Shown: piece after piece, positions 20,027-32,459 of the stretch
How positions within the stretch are numbered: position 1 is the first letter of the stretch
Layout: the number at the start of each line of letters is the position of its first letter
DNA from: Micromussa lordhowensis
Lineage: Eukaryota > Cnidaria > Anthozoa > Scleractinia > Lobophylliidae
Length of the DNA: 64,000 bases
Direction: 5' to 3'
NCBI GenBank assembly: GCA_964020085.1
Contig: OZ026606.1
Coordinates: 23,470,073-23,534,072 of the forward strand
Translations under genes and position numbers: made by a program
The notes under the pieces: generated by a model
Told to the model about the DNA's origin: nothing
The model's database searches: none
What the model saw: the letters and a program-made list of their open reading frames with translations, nothing else

Positions 20027-20340
20027 CTGTAAGAGAAGCTGTACCACTGACGAACTAAAAACAAAAACAAAAAAAACAGTGCTATTACACGATTAATTAT
20101 AGAACACGTTTTCCACTCCGCAATAAACGCCAAGGCGAAAACTAATAATTTAGACAATATTATATCATGCTATGAAAATCGGAGATAAAAATGTTATACA
20201 TAAACGAATACTAGAAACCTAGGCTCATAAACTGCTCGCTTCGGTGAGGAACGTACAATATATTAATTCAAACTGATAACTAGTTATGCATAACTGTAAG
20301 TTTATTCAGAAATAATGATCATCATCAATCCTGGTCTCAC

Positions 20341-20462
20341 CTCTAAAGCTATTTGACTTGACTTGACAGCTAGGGTGTAACTCTGATTATGTTTCCACTG
20401 GAACGTGGTCACCAACTTGGGTGTAGAGCCAATTTGAAGTACGCAGTGTTTCAGGTGAAAAA
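20341..20462 (-). CDS. internal exon of an IL-1/FGF-like beta-trefoil candidate (copy 1)
   Basis: The acceptor TATCTTTGACAG starts the exon at 20462 in phase 1; the donor GAG|GTGAGA ends it at 20341 in phase 0. The 122 bases encode FHLKHCVLQIGSTPKLV and TFQWKHNQSYTLAVKSSQIALE. The exon at 63734-63849 encodes a similar sequence (FLIKRCLVTSSGPLYVVM, then SYKLAVRSGQVELE) with identical phases, so both are real paralogous exons under protein-level constraint. The pattern Y-x-L-A-V-x-x-x-Q-(I/V)-x-L-E followed by a phase-0 intron recalls the L-x-L-E end of the penultimate exon in IL-1 genes and the YLAM motif of FGFs. The family assignment is inference; a role as a secreted or released signalling protein is only suggested. 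Confidence 0.6.
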
Positions 20463-22545
20463 CTGTCAAAGATACATGAACGGCGTTAAAGTGGCTCACT
20501 AGTCAAAAAACTGACGACGATGACAAAAAATGCAGTTTTTTAAACATAAAAGATTTAAAACCCTTGAACACTTGTTAAAAGTATTTTGGATCGATCATGC
20601 TGAATTTATCTCTAGTTAAATGCTAAATTTAAGGAAAGTACAGAGTGGTATAAGTTTTTTTACGTAACAATGGCCATAGCAACAGTTTTTTACAGTAAGA
20701 ACATGACCAAAAATATAGATTAATTTTAACATATATGAGCAATACTTTGTAGTAAGGCTGTAAAGAGACGAACAACTCGATTGGCATAATTACTTGGGAA
20801 AAGCTTTGCTTGATTTACCATCACAGGCTCATTCATTTCCCTTATGAAAAAGCACATTTTCTACAATTGCGGAAACTTTTTAGAAAATAGAACAGCCATT
20901 ACACCCCCTTCCCGGAGATCCAATTTGTACCCCTCCCTCGCAATGTTTGGTTTGTTAAATGCTAAATCAATCATGTAAGAAACTTTAAGTGCATTTTTCT
21001 CAAAGGTCTACTTTTGTACCTACTGACTTCACGCCAACATTTCTACATTGGAAAGAATTGACGAGAAATTCCTGAAATTTGGGGTCATCAAAGACTAATA
21101 GTGTCGTCATGTAATAAACTAAAAAATTCATAGCATTTTAAAGTCTGTCACGTGACACTAGGTAATTTGTTCACTGGGTTTGGTGCAAAATAAGGTTATT
21201 TCCAAATAAGACCTGTAGAAAGCACAGAAAACAAGAATCAAATGCAAACATTTTAGCTTATTGCATAGAACGAAGCAAAAACTTACAAGATATGCTTGTT
21301 TTAAAATCAAATCTTGTTTTGTAAAAGAGCAGGAACTGTTGGCGTCAATGCTTTAAACTCAAACTTCAAAAGGCTGTGGCTGGTTGCCATAGCAACCATT
21401 TTCAGGGAAACCTTCAAAATTTATTTTCTCTTCATGAGTGCAATCGAACGCAATTGACCTTTGTTTACCATATGTAAGCAAACGTTTTGGTCCCTTTTTG
21501 ACTAGTGAGCCACCTTAATGCAGTTAAGATCTGATAACTGTGCCAAACGAATCGTTGATTTATTTTTTTTCTTTTGGAAGCGACATGCTTTCCCGCGTCA
21601 GAGCAAGCGCACCTGGTTTGGCCCTTTCAAATGATGGAATGATTTTGGTACTCCCAAAGCAAGAAAACAAATAAAAACAAATTCATAAATAGAAGGAAGC
21701 ACAAGGCTGATCGCTCAAGAAAACTGTCCAGTTTCTCCCCCAAAATCTATTATATACAGTGGTGAAAAATGAGGTTTTAGAATAAACCACAGCTGTAGAA
21801 CGTAAAAGGTTAACCTCGTGTAACGTGTTTAACTAAATGATACTGCGCTGCATAAGCAATTAATTTCTCGCGTCAGCAGCGCAGAGCTTTCCGGCTTGAC
21901 TCACATGTTAGCCGGCGTAGTCTTTATGTGTCAGGTCCTCCTACGAATGGCTGACCTGAGTTTTTAAGCCATTGTTAGTTCGTATAGTGTGATCGTCCGG
22001 GTGAGGGCAGTTCTGAGAAGAACTGTTGTTGGTGACTGACATTTTGACAACCTGAGCGGAAGTCATCTTCAGAGTCAAGTGAAAAGTGTTTGTCAGTCGA
22101 CGATGTTTTAAGTTTGATCCGTTGAAAGTGATTGGTCACTTTAATCATGATGGTATTGGCTGGAAGACTCGTGTAAAGTTTGTCACTAGTCATTGGTCAG
22201 TTTCGATCCGTCTTTTATTAGTCGAATTGGTTGGTTTGAGGTACGTGAATAGTTAAGTTAGTCAAATTAAGTCGGTCTGTTAGAATTAAGTCGGTCTGTT
22301 AGAAGTCCGTTTGATACTTCTGGGTTGAAACCATTTACTACGTTAATCCATTGTTGTTTAATTTTGTCAACCAGTACTCCCTTTTGAGATTTCATTCAAT
22401 ATTTATAAGTTATATCTTGGCAAATGTTGGGAACAGATAAGGACGTTACTTGTTTGTTCGTTTGATGGTATAGTGAGTTTGGCCGTTAGCTTAATACATT
22501 TCATGGTCTAGATTTAAACCCTTGAACGCTGAGAAGATAACTCAC
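20463..22545. other. intron of the beta-trefoil-like gene, nothing else recognised
   Basis: Non-coding sequence between the two paired exons. No repeat family was recognised; a directly repeated TTAAGTCGGTCTGTTAGAA occurs near 22260-22300. Confidence 0.4.
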
Positions 22546-22687
22546 CAGTATACTTTGACTGGCTGCTTTGTCCAGTTAATGATACTCCAGTAGGAACATC
22601 ACTGTCATCCACATCCACTCTTAACAGAGACTGTGAGCTCGTGTTCGTTTGTACGTGTAACAGGTATGAGCGAATGGTACATTTCAC
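22546..22687 (-). CDS. upstream exon of the beta-trefoil candidate (copy 1)
   Basis: A minus-strand exon ends at a donor ACTG|GTGAGT (22546), phase 1. The left limit AACAAG|GTG at 22687 is a weak acceptor but gives phase 0, as in the paralogue at 62481-62637. It encodes VKCTIRSYLLHVQTN, then LLRVDVDDSDVPTGVSLTGQ and SKYT. The paralogue reads FLKVKVHSNGNVTGIAFTGK and RLYT before an identical phase-1 donor. The C-T-(I/L)-R start and the (A/S)-L-x-G-Q strand before the splice resemble the corresponding IL-1-beta exon; alternatively L-x-V-x-x-x-G-x-V-x-G recalls the first trefoil repeat of FGFs. No first exon for this copy was found further upstream on the minus strand. Confidence 0.55.
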
Positions 22688-23337
22688 CTTGTTGCAGATT
22701 GATGCATTTAAGGATCTTTGAAAGGAAACGGCCACCAAAGCTACCTAAATTGATAAAAGTAGTAATAATACATATTCGTTATTTTTCATTTGAAGTTTGT
22801 TATAAGCTGCTACGTCAGTTTACGAAATAAACAAAAACACAAAGCTAAAGAAAAGGGCCTGGTACCAGGCCCTTTGCAGATTATGCCCTCCAAGATTTGG
22901 TACGAATGCGATTTTTTCCTTGTTCCAAACAGAATGTCCTTGGCTGTTTTTCGGTATGATAGCACGATTGATTACCTCTGCGCTTCTGCTACCTATAACG
23001 CTTTTAAAATTTAACTCGTTTTTACATGTACAAATGTCTTTAACATGCATCATCGTTAAACTGGTTCGAGCATTTCTTTTTACGTGAAACATTCAGAATA
23101 TAGCTGCGAATATTAACAGAAGCAGACAGCCTAGTAGACCTTAATGTCAGAGATTAAAAAAAAAAGGTTGGCCACTCAGACAGCCTGGGCAGCACGAGTA
23201 GATAATGAAGACATATGGATAACGCTTACGATGATGGTTTAATTTAGACAAAAAAGTTCGCTCCTTCTGTTTTCTTTCTTCCGCGATGATTACGCAAAAT
23301 ATGTTCCTCTATTTCATTTGGGACCTGTGGTTAGAAT
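22688..23337. other. non-coding, nothing recognised
   Basis: No feature supported. A short palindrome GGGCCTGGTACCAGGCCC occurs at about 22856-22873. Confidence 0.45.
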
Positions 23338-23606
23338 TACAGTACTGTGCAAAAGTAACACACAAGATATCCGGCAAATTTCATTCTTTGTCTCCCTGAA
23401 ATGCTGGTGAAATTCGTCCAGGACAAACTTTCAAGACAAACACTGGACACTTTTTCAGTGGAACGCAGCGAAAAAAACCCCGACTCTTTGTTGACGTTTC
23501 GATCAGACCTCAATTTGAATTATCACTTCTTTTCGTCAAAGATTGTTGATTTTTTTTTTTTGAAATTCGTCGAAATTCATATGTAATACTTTTGCACAGT
23601 ACTGTA
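23338..23606. mobile_element. Tc1/mariner-type MITE
   Basis: The ends TACAGTACTGTGCAAAAGTA and TACTTTTGCACAGTACTGTA are perfect inverted repeats with TA at both borders, the standard target of Tc1/mariner elements. The length is 269 bases including the TAs, with no transposase. The interior is unrelated non-coding sequence. Confidence 0.8.
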
Positions 23607-26600
23607 ACTGGGCAGACCACGAATGACATCCTTACATGAGCCTAACTGAAAATTTGAATATCACGTACATGTATTAAAATTGACGTCTCGTTCAGTTTTT
23701 TTTTAAATCAAACGTCTAGCCTGCAGGCAGGCTCATGTTTGGGAAACACGCATATGCTACCGGCGAAATCCCGAGGAAAGTGATTTCTTGGCTCCTCTTC
23801 ACCAGGTTCTCTCGCCGGATCGCTTCGCTCGGGGACTCGCTCTTTGGCCCTGGCGCGTGTGACCAAGGTGAGCCGCAGGCTATTAAATGCACACCAACGC
23901 TCACTGCAAAATGCCCCAACTAACTTTGAAATCAACAAACAGATGGTACAGCACAATCAAGAGTTTTTGGTTAGCTATAGGAATTTTGTGACTTTAAAAT
24001 GACTTCGTTTACAATAGAAATGTATGTCTCCCATCATTGAAATGCGTAATCTATTTTGCGGAAGCTATATATTGCTTCTACTTTTTGTCACTTTTAAGCT
24101 ATTTAAGCGCTGAAGTTCAAGCTAGGCGATCTGAATTTGATACACCGTTGCTATGGTAACAGATTCTTACGTCTTGGAAATAATTACCTTTTAATAACCA
24201 CCTATCATTTATCTACTGAATAGCGTTTCTAAGAACGTTAACTGAACGTGGGATCTGTGTACATGATATACATCAACATACAACTTTGTAGGTCTGATCG
24301 CTCTTTTCGTTCCTGCGACGAGAAATCTGCATGTATTATGCAAGGATCTACGTAGTATTACGGAATCTGGGATGCATCCTACTGTAGATTAACCCGGCTT
24401 TATAATGATGTTACAGCTTTGTGTGGGTATATTTTTTCAAGAACGTCTTATTCGAATAACAATAATAATAATCGTAATAAAACACCTTTCGAAAAGGTCC
24501 ACCAACGCGGTGCAAAGAGCATTGGTTACTGGACCATATCTTGTGTACAATTAAATGTGAAATTGAAAAAAAAAAACGTAAACGGAAGGGTGGCCTAGGG
24601 AAGTAACGGTGACATTTGTCTAGGTCTTTTGTATTCGTGCATGGGAAGTTTTTATAGAAGATTGAAAGAATGTAAGATCGAAAAGAAGCCGAAATGATCA
24701 GATAGCACGCGATATCTCACGATTTTTACCGAGTTAACTAAGTGTATATGTAGATAAGGTTTTTTGTTGGGATGACGTATCGAAAACATTACCCTCTGAC
24801 AGTCTCTTAAAGAGTCTATTTGAAATGGATTTTTCGCATTCAGGTGTATTACATGCATGGGCAAGTGCTAACCAAATCACGTGCACAGTTTATAAATGTC
24901 GTCGCTAGTAAACGAGTTGTACCATCTTCAGCTAGTTCATCTGATATGACAAGAACACTTAACTGTCATGACCATCTTTGGCCATAGAAATTTGTGATGG
25001 TTCAAAAGGACAGATTATTTTTTCTGAACTTCTAGTCTGGTCTATTTAAATTAAAGCAACGTTCTCTCTAATCTCTTATCTCCCTGATTCACGCCTTCCA
25101 TGACTCGGAGTTGACTCGATTCAAACGTTTCACCTCTGATGTGGCATTAACAGCAAGCTCAATCTCTCACAAAAACCTACCGTAAAATTTATTTGAACAA
25201 TATTACTTTAACGTAGATTGTCAAAGCATTGTTCCAGGCGAGTGCAATTAAAACCGCAAAAATGATCATTGAAATTAAACAACCGTGCAACAAATTTATT
25301 GATACTTGATGTTTAGCTTTCTTCTAGATGGTCGGCACTTTGTCGAGCCTTCTTTTACATATAATATAATACCCCTCAATTATCGAGTATAATTCATGCA
25401 GTGTGTTCGGTTAAAACAATATATAACACAAAAATAAGTAATGGCTTCTCTAGAAAAGAGAGTATGGCACATGCCGCGGATTGTCTCCCACGCTTAACGG
25501 AAGCTTGACCCCAATTTGCTGATGCATAAGAGATCCCGAAAACAAATTGTGCTTCCGCATGGATCTGTGAGACAGGAAGGGCTTTTTTTAAACAGACATT
25601 CTTTTACCCTTTCTCGATATGGTTTAAATGAACTTCATTCACATACATTTTAAATCTTAAATTTCGCTGGGGGCACGATAAAGACATCATTATTTTTTAT
25701 CTTCCGTTGTTACTCTTTCTCTCTGAAAAGTAGTATTACTTAACTTTTAAAATTAGTCACGGTGGTAAATACGTTGTTTCAGCGGAAACGTCTTTATTGC
25801 ACCTTTCGAGGAGTCGTGCATATTGTAAGATTATTACGACATCAACAAATTTCTACAGGCATTGCGAAGGACAAACGTCACCAAAATTTCATGTTTTGTT
25901 CATTTGTTTCATTAGAAACATTTTCTCAGCATCAAAGCAATAATTTTTATATGTTTCATGTCAGTTTCCATGATATGCTCTATAATGGAGTCATTGTTGG
26001 TTCTTAAATCAAAAGAAATAAAGTACATTAGCAGTCAGCATATCAAGGCTCTTCCATTGCTGTGTGTTGGGCAATTAATCGCAAGATAATTAAAAATATT
26101 ATTAATTCAGGTTTTTTTCCACCTCCGTCGATCGACAGTCAGGCTCTAAGAAAAATCTTCATAAGTAAGCAGCTTGACCCCTGACAGACTTGTCCAAGTT
26201 TTCCAAATTTGTCTTAACATTTCCAGGGAGGGTACGCTGATACCGAATAAGATAAGTTTTGTCCAGTCTCTTGTCAAAATGGATATTAAGATAAAAAGAT
26301 CAAAATACCTATCTGTTTGTGAGTACAACCCCTCTAACCTTTTCATTACGTCAAATCAAAGTGAATATGCTAGCTTCAAAATACGTGTAAACAGGATCAA
26401 TTCAATATACAGAATAAGCTACAATAAATCAAGCTAAGTTTGTTTAGATAGTATGAGTTTGCTGTGTAGTCGTGGCTACAGTGACCTGGTGTGTCCATCT
26501 TTGTATCTATTAGCCTCAAGCATTTACTTTGACATCGTAGCTTATCCAGTGGCTGCACTCTAAGGAAATCTCGATTTATAACTTGGTTCCTATGATACAG

Positions 26601-27000
26601 TGTACATGGGAAAAATATCTTCCTAGAACATGAACACTTTTTGTTTCCATCTTGTTATTTGTTCAGAATGGTTTCCTCGGTTACTTTCCGTGCAGCCTCT
26701 AAGTTTTAATTGTTACAACGAATAAAAAAACAGTTTGCAGAAAAGGGAAATAAAATCATTAGTTATATCTGTGAATATCCACTGTGAATTAATCAAAGGG
26801 GCGAAAGATTCCTTGCATTTTTTGGCTGTGAGACTTTGTGAGGATTCTGAAGTCAGGCATGCAATTAAAGACATCACCTAAATAGAATATATAAATACAA
26901 ATTCTATTGGAAATAGAGCTGCATATCATACAAGGAGACAAAACAGTTAATACGTACATGTACGTATGTCTAATTGAAAGTGAAAGGAAAGAGATGGTTA
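23607..27000. other. long non-coding stretch, no gene recognised
   Basis: About 3.4 kb without a supported exon, RNA gene or complete repeat. There are small open frames of 60-87 codons on both strands, none with recognisable motifs. The missing first exon of the minus-strand beta-trefoil candidate could lie here or further right. Confidence 0.4.
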
Positions 27001-27229
27001 CAGTTAAAGGAACACTATCACCATTTTTAACATGATTTTGGAAATTTCAAAAACATGTATCGATCATCAGAAGCTGAACAATAATGGTTTTATTTTGTAC
27101 AGCAGTACTTGACAAATGATTAAAACCCATTAGAAAGTTAGGGTTAGGGTTAAGTTCTCATTTAGCGACCATTTCGTGAATTTATAATAGATTTAAGCAA
27201 ATATATCATGACAGTGTCCCTTTAACTGA
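27001..27229. mobile_element. MITE containing telomere-like repeats
   Basis: CAGTTAAAGGAACACTATCA at the left pairs with TGACAGTGTCCCTTTAACTG at the right. The length is 229 bases. TTAGGGTTAGGG, the animal telomere unit, occurs inside at about 27141-27155. Confidence 0.7.
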
Positions 27230-29130
27230 GTCAATGAACGGAAGAGTAAACAACATTATTATAAAAATGGAAAGATTCAGTTCCCTTCTCATCAGGGCTG
27301 TGCTCTTTTACATCCAGCTATAAATAGTTTTGCAAAAGCTGAGACATCTGGAAAGTGACTGAAAGCCGGTTTCTACCCCAGCAATGTTCGGAATAGTACG
27401 AGATTGAAAAAAAGCGAAGTTTAAACTAAGTTTTCTAGGCTTTAGACAGTATCAGTGAGAATTAGTTTTGAATTAGCCCCTTAATGTTCATTTGGAGGAT
27501 AACTAATAAAATTTGATCACTTCTATAATCCATGCATTCCTTTGCGTTCTAGCAGCAAAAGGCACGAGATGTCTAAGTGAACCTTATTTCGTTATCTACT
27601 CTGCAAAACACAAAAAGACATTCCATACTTACCACAATCGCTTTAAGCATGATGTGCACTTGTTTTCAATAAACAGAAATTGTCCTAAGATGCCACAGGT
27701 GCTTCTGGTAAATGTAAAGGGTTTTCACTGCTAACAGGAAACTTCCTAACCGCTGTCTTCGCGTTGTCCATGATTAAATATTTTGAGTTACCCAACAGTG
27801 CTTGCATGATTAAACACAAAATGTGAAATAAACCTTGTTGAAATACCAGGTTTAAGTAGACCTATCCAAGAGTAAAAATTACTTTCCCAAGTTGTACCAA
27901 CTACTTTGAAGGTAACCATTTTAACAGCATAAAGATGATATTATAATTTTCGTGACAAATTTTCACGCGCAAACAAATTTGGTAAATGAAAGAGTAATTA
28001 CGAAATAAAACTTAATAAATGAATGGATTAGAAATTATGATATAGACTACAGACGACCAACCGGCCTCTTCCGCGTGGGCGATATCTTCCTCTGTTTTAA
28101 AAGGCGGTAAAAGTCGGGGCAATCTATAGGATTGTTTATTTCGCTGTCTTCTCAGTAGGTTTTGCCAATGTATCACATGAAATCGAAGTCAAGTTGGAAG
28201 CTTTTGAACATGTTGAAATAAAGGACATGTTCAACTTTCTTTTCAGTTTACAACTGCTCGTGGTTAGGAACCTAAAAGCTCTGCTCTAACAGCAGGTGAG
28301 CGCTATTGATGGGGTCATATCATTACTGTTATTTTCTATTCATCTAATTATTGAAAAAAAAAAGAAAAAAAAACTGAACCTTGGCATGGAGGCAGGACTT
28401 GCAAACAAAAAAGTAGGAAGTGAAATTTTGAGCCTTGACTATAAGGTTTTCAATTGCAGGCAAATTTTATATTAAAAGACAAATTCTATCAAATATGCGG
28501 TTCAGGAACCGCCATTGATCAATAATTCTAAAGCGTGTGACGTGGCATCCTTGGCTTACAGTTATAGTTGTCGTGTCTTGCTCGTCTCATAATCAAGAAC
28601 CCAAACTCTCAGCACGGAATCATTACTTTACTGCTTTTTTGGTTTTAAGTAATTTCATAACAACAGCTGGTCCAGCTGCACAGTCTTTCCAAGCGGCTGC
28701 AAGTCGTAATATAAAATAACTGTAGCTTTTTGTGCTCCTTGTTTCTTAATTTTCATTGGAAAAGTGCATGTTTACATGAGCCACGTTGCGCCTGCATTCC
28801 TTCGGACTAGAAACGTTTAGATCCTTATTTAATTAAATATCCTTATCCTTATTTAAACTAAAGAACAAACTTTGAAGGCATCGTTCTTCTCTCGAAAGCC
28901 ACTCGAAACTGAAAGCTTGGTCGAAGTTCAGTTTTTGATTGGCAGCTGTCGTCTCGTCAACCAATCAAATTATTCTAACGAGGATTGTGATTGGCGTATT
29001 ATAGCCTGCTTTATAAGATAACAGAGCACGCTGATGCCACTTTTCTCGTTTGGAAATAAAGTTTGCTTTGGAAATTCAGCCGAATGCGTGAGGAAAGTAT
29101 TGGATTCTTTATCATAAAATAGATAAGGAA
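27230..29130. other. non-coding, nothing recognised
   Basis: No supported exon. A-rich runs occur at 28350-28375; the remainder is ordinary AT-rich intergenic sequence. Confidence 0.4.
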
Positions 29131-29290
29131 GCCTCGACTGTGCTCTGTTGTGTTGCAAAGTACTTAGGAATCGGTAGAGCACTCAAGAGGTAGGGAAAAA
29201 CACTCGACTACGTCTCGTGTTTGCCCTACACTTCTTTCGTGCTCTACTGCTTCCTCTGTGCTTTACGGCAGAACAGAGCACAGTCGAGGC
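29131..29290. repeat. foldback repeat
   Basis: GCCTCGACTGTGCTCTGTT at the left is the reverse complement of AACAGAGCACAGTCGAGGC at the right. An inner pair CGGTAGAGCAC/GTGCTCTACTG extends the hairpin with mismatches. The same word in part (ACAGAGCACGCTGATG) appears upstream at 29021. Confidence 0.7.
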
Positions 29291-29930
29291 TATTAAACGT
29301 CAACGTTTTGTTTGGTTTAATTTAATATTTGCCGTGAAATGAGCAATTACGTGAATGTGTTCATACATGCTCTGTAATTAAACAAATTGTTCGTGTACGT
29401 TGAAAGTTAAAGCTGTGGATTTGACATTTTGCAGGTATCGTGTCTGTATGTTTGAATATGAGTGTGAAAAAAAAAGTCTTTGTTTTTGATTGAATAATTA
29501 TAGCTGAGTAATTAAGTCTTAATGCATAAATCCGGCAGGAGTGTCTTTTCCTTTTTCTTTTATGTTTTTTTTTTGGCTGAGGATGTAAAGTGTTTGGGTA
29601 TATGGATTTAAAATAGTTCGTCATCGTTTGCAATTTCCTCAGCACGAGGACGCCTATGCTTGATTTCCAGCCGTCTTGTGAGCCCGCGTTCCTTACCCCA
29701 CACCAAGACTGATCATTTTTGGGCAATCGCAGCCAAGCCCGCTAGAATCAAGCAGGCTTGGCTGTGATTGGTCAATTCTGTCGCTGTCTATCAAACGTGG
29801 TGGATTTCAGTGCTAATGGGTTTTCCCTTTTGCTATAAAGTGTCTTTTAGAGCGCTTTCACATCGACAAATTTAGGGAAACATGCAGCAGGAAGCCATTT
29901 TGAATTTGTTATAAGGGAAATATGTTTTAA
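29291..29930. other. non-coding, nothing recognised
   Basis: A short inverted pair occurs here (CAATCGCAGCCAAGCC / GGCTTGGCTGTGATTG, 29724-29770). No gene was supported. Confidence 0.4.
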
Positions 29931-30665
29931 GTTCTATTTACAAGGGTAAAAAAAAGGTCAAAAAGTAAAAAGCACCGAAGGTTTTCTACACTAGGTCATC
30001 TTCAGAGTAAGTAAAGACCGTCCGCTAATTGTGTATTTACTATACTAGTTACGTAATTCCCGAGATGAGAACAGTTTCGCAATGTAGCAACGAGCCTGTC
30101 TGTTTAAAGATAAGATGGGGATCAATAGGCCTTCGAGGATTCTACGCTTTGAAGTGGATTGAGCCGTGCAAAGTATGCGCCAGCTTAAAGAATGCAAAGG
30201 ATGAACACGCAGATGGCTGGCAGGCTCAGCGGTCACCAGGACTGTTAACCATCAAATCGCACCTGAAAATTTTTCATGGTCTTACCAATGTAGCTGTCAC
30301 CGCAGAACAGTTCCCTTTGTAGACTGCGAGTGATCTGTGAGTGTTTTAGTCTTCAAGGTTGAAAAGACTCTTGATTTGTCTTGTTTGCCACAGGATAATG
30401 AAAATCTATTTGGAATTCGAGAAATTGTTTAGTTTGGAAACAAAACAGTTCGTCTACAGCCGAATCGTATATAGGGAACTATTCACTGTTTGGGAAATAA
30501 AACGCTTAGGGTATCCAGCATTAAGAAAAGTTTTTCCATCTGTTTTGATTTCGTTGTTGAAATCAGAAGAGATACGTTTGGCTTTGTGGAGGACGCCAGT
30601 GATGCCATTTCTTTTCGATTTTGTGGGAATTTCCAATTAACCTTTTTTACCCTTGTAAATAGAAA
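29931..30665 (-). mobile_element. Penelope-like element remnant between inverted repeats
   Basis: The ends TTCTATTTACAAGGGTAAAA and TTTTACCCTTGTAAATAGAA are inverted repeats of about 25 bases. On the minus strand 30636-30454 reads IPTKSKRNGITGVLHKAKRI and then FLNAGYPKRFISQTV, a pattern I associate with the C-terminal part of Penelope-like reverse transcriptases. A further part (about 30320-30045; SYIGKT, then STSKRRILEGLLI and LNRQARCYIAKLF) resembles the GIY-YIG endonuclease, with stops and frameshifts. The ATCTTCAGAGTAAG phrase near 29998 fits the conserved element end. It is defective. Confidence 0.6.
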
Positions 30666-31808
30666 TTAAATTAAAGCGAATATTATGAACAAAACTTGTT
30701 TTAGTTTGTTTCACAGGAAAATTCGTAATTTTTTATTCCTTCCCGGTCATTGTCAAGGTTGTGGAGATGAGAGGCCGATTGTTAAACTAGCTGTGCATTG
30801 TCTACCTCTCTGCCAACTCGCTTCAATGCGGGACCGAGCCATGTTACATAAATTTTCGATAATCTCAAAAAAGTAGGTTTAGAACACCATGAGCTAGGAT
30901 ACGAGTATTTATTTACGTGTTTTGCCCAAACATGACACGCAATCAGTCTGCTCACTTTGTTGTCGGATCACTAAAATCAGGATAGGAACTGGCAGCCTTA
31001 TACTTTGTTGCCAAGACAAAAGAGGTCTTACCTCAACTTTAACTTACACGCGGGAGCTTTAATTTAGCTTTGGAAACTCTGCAGAGCTAGCGACATTCAG
31101 TCATGCTGCCGAGAGTGGTAGACCGACCGTCCTCTAAAGTGCAGCCGGTCGATCTGATGAGCGTAAAACTAGTGTCATCTTCGCTCGTCTTAAACGTTTG
31201 TACAATGCTGCTCAAAGCAATATGAATGCAATATTGCTTCTGCTATGGACCAGGGGATTCGGAGGGTTTGGTCGAACGCCGTCAATTAAAAAAAATGAGA
31301 CATTGCAACACGCTGACTGCAGAATGCCGAAAATCCCATTTCCAAAGGACCTCAGTGAAAAGTTTCCATTCCCCCACAGGGGACGTAAAACCTTCGGTGG
31401 TTCTTGTCTCGTACTCCCTTTTCTAAAATCTCGTTTCCGCCACAAAGGGAAGCATATCGGTGATATGCCCAAAGCTCATCAAGATCAGTTACGCTCCCAA
31501 GTTTGTGTAAACAGTCGAGTTTTAAAATTTCAGTGAACGTAACGTTTGCTGAATAAAGTATAAACTCAGTTAACAAAAGGAACTCACGGCAGATACATAA
31601 AGAGCAAAATCAACGATTACTCAACAATCAAGGAGTTGAACTCGTTATTACTGAGACTACGTTCAGATAGCGGTAGGGTGGAGGATTTGAACAAGTAGCG
31701 TCCATTATTTGCAACGCGGCGCCGCTCAATTCTGAGGGCGAGCTCGAAGAGCCCATACTTGCGAAAGTTGTGCGTATAAATACGATGATCAATAATAATA
31801 ATAATAAT
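30666..31808. other. non-coding, nothing recognised
   Basis: No supported gene. Open frames near 31198-31536 on both strands have no recognisable motif and overlap one another. Confidence 0.4.
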
Positions 31809-32154
31809 ATGGCCTTTATAAACCAAACGATGTTTTTAAAGTTCATGTTGTTTAATCAGACATGTTTCGGATGAAACATCATCCATCGTCAGTTGTACAG
31901 AATAAAATGAAGTTGTGCAATAAATAGTGTCATATAGTGAGACATTAATATGAATAATTAAGGATGAAGGCGAGAACAGAATAAAGACAAACATTAAACT
32001 ATTTAAGCTAAGAAAAGAGACTAATTAGTATGAAAGGCATAAATTAAGATGTTTGACTTGGGAATTTAATGACGGCTGCTCCCAAAGGATGTGCATGGCT
32101 TAAACCATTAAACAACATGAACTTTAAAAACATCGTTTGGTTTATAAAGGCCAT
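31809..32154. repeat. perfect 48-bp inverted repeat with 250-bp loop
   Basis: 31809-31856 and 32107-32154 are exact reverse complements (ATGGCCTTTATAAACCAAAC at the left). The spacer is AT-rich and contains GACATGTTTCGGATGAAACA, a phrase like those at the ends of Penelope-like elements. The structure may be a remnant of an element with inverted terminal copies. Confidence 0.8.
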
Positions 32155-32175
32155 ATCTTACTTACTACGAAGCCT

Positions 32176-32178
<3 letters not shown>

Positions 32179-32227
<49 letters not shown>
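32179..32227 (+). repeat. (TAA)n microsatellite
   Basis: About 16 trinucleotide units directly before LINE copy 1. Confidence 0.95.
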
Positions 32228-32316
32228 CAAGTTCATGGAAGCCTCAATGAGCAACTGGAAAACTACAATGAAGCTATTTTACAATGATGGATGTATCACA
32301 ACGGATCAGATCAGGA

Positions 32317-32347
<31 letters not shown>

Positions 32348-32459
32348 ATCACCTCTACTATTTTGACTAACCCTTGTACCTTTAACATCAGAACTGGCTA
32401 CATCTGGGTATGGTTACAAGATCTCAAATACAAGTGCCCCAATCAACAATCTTTTCTAT

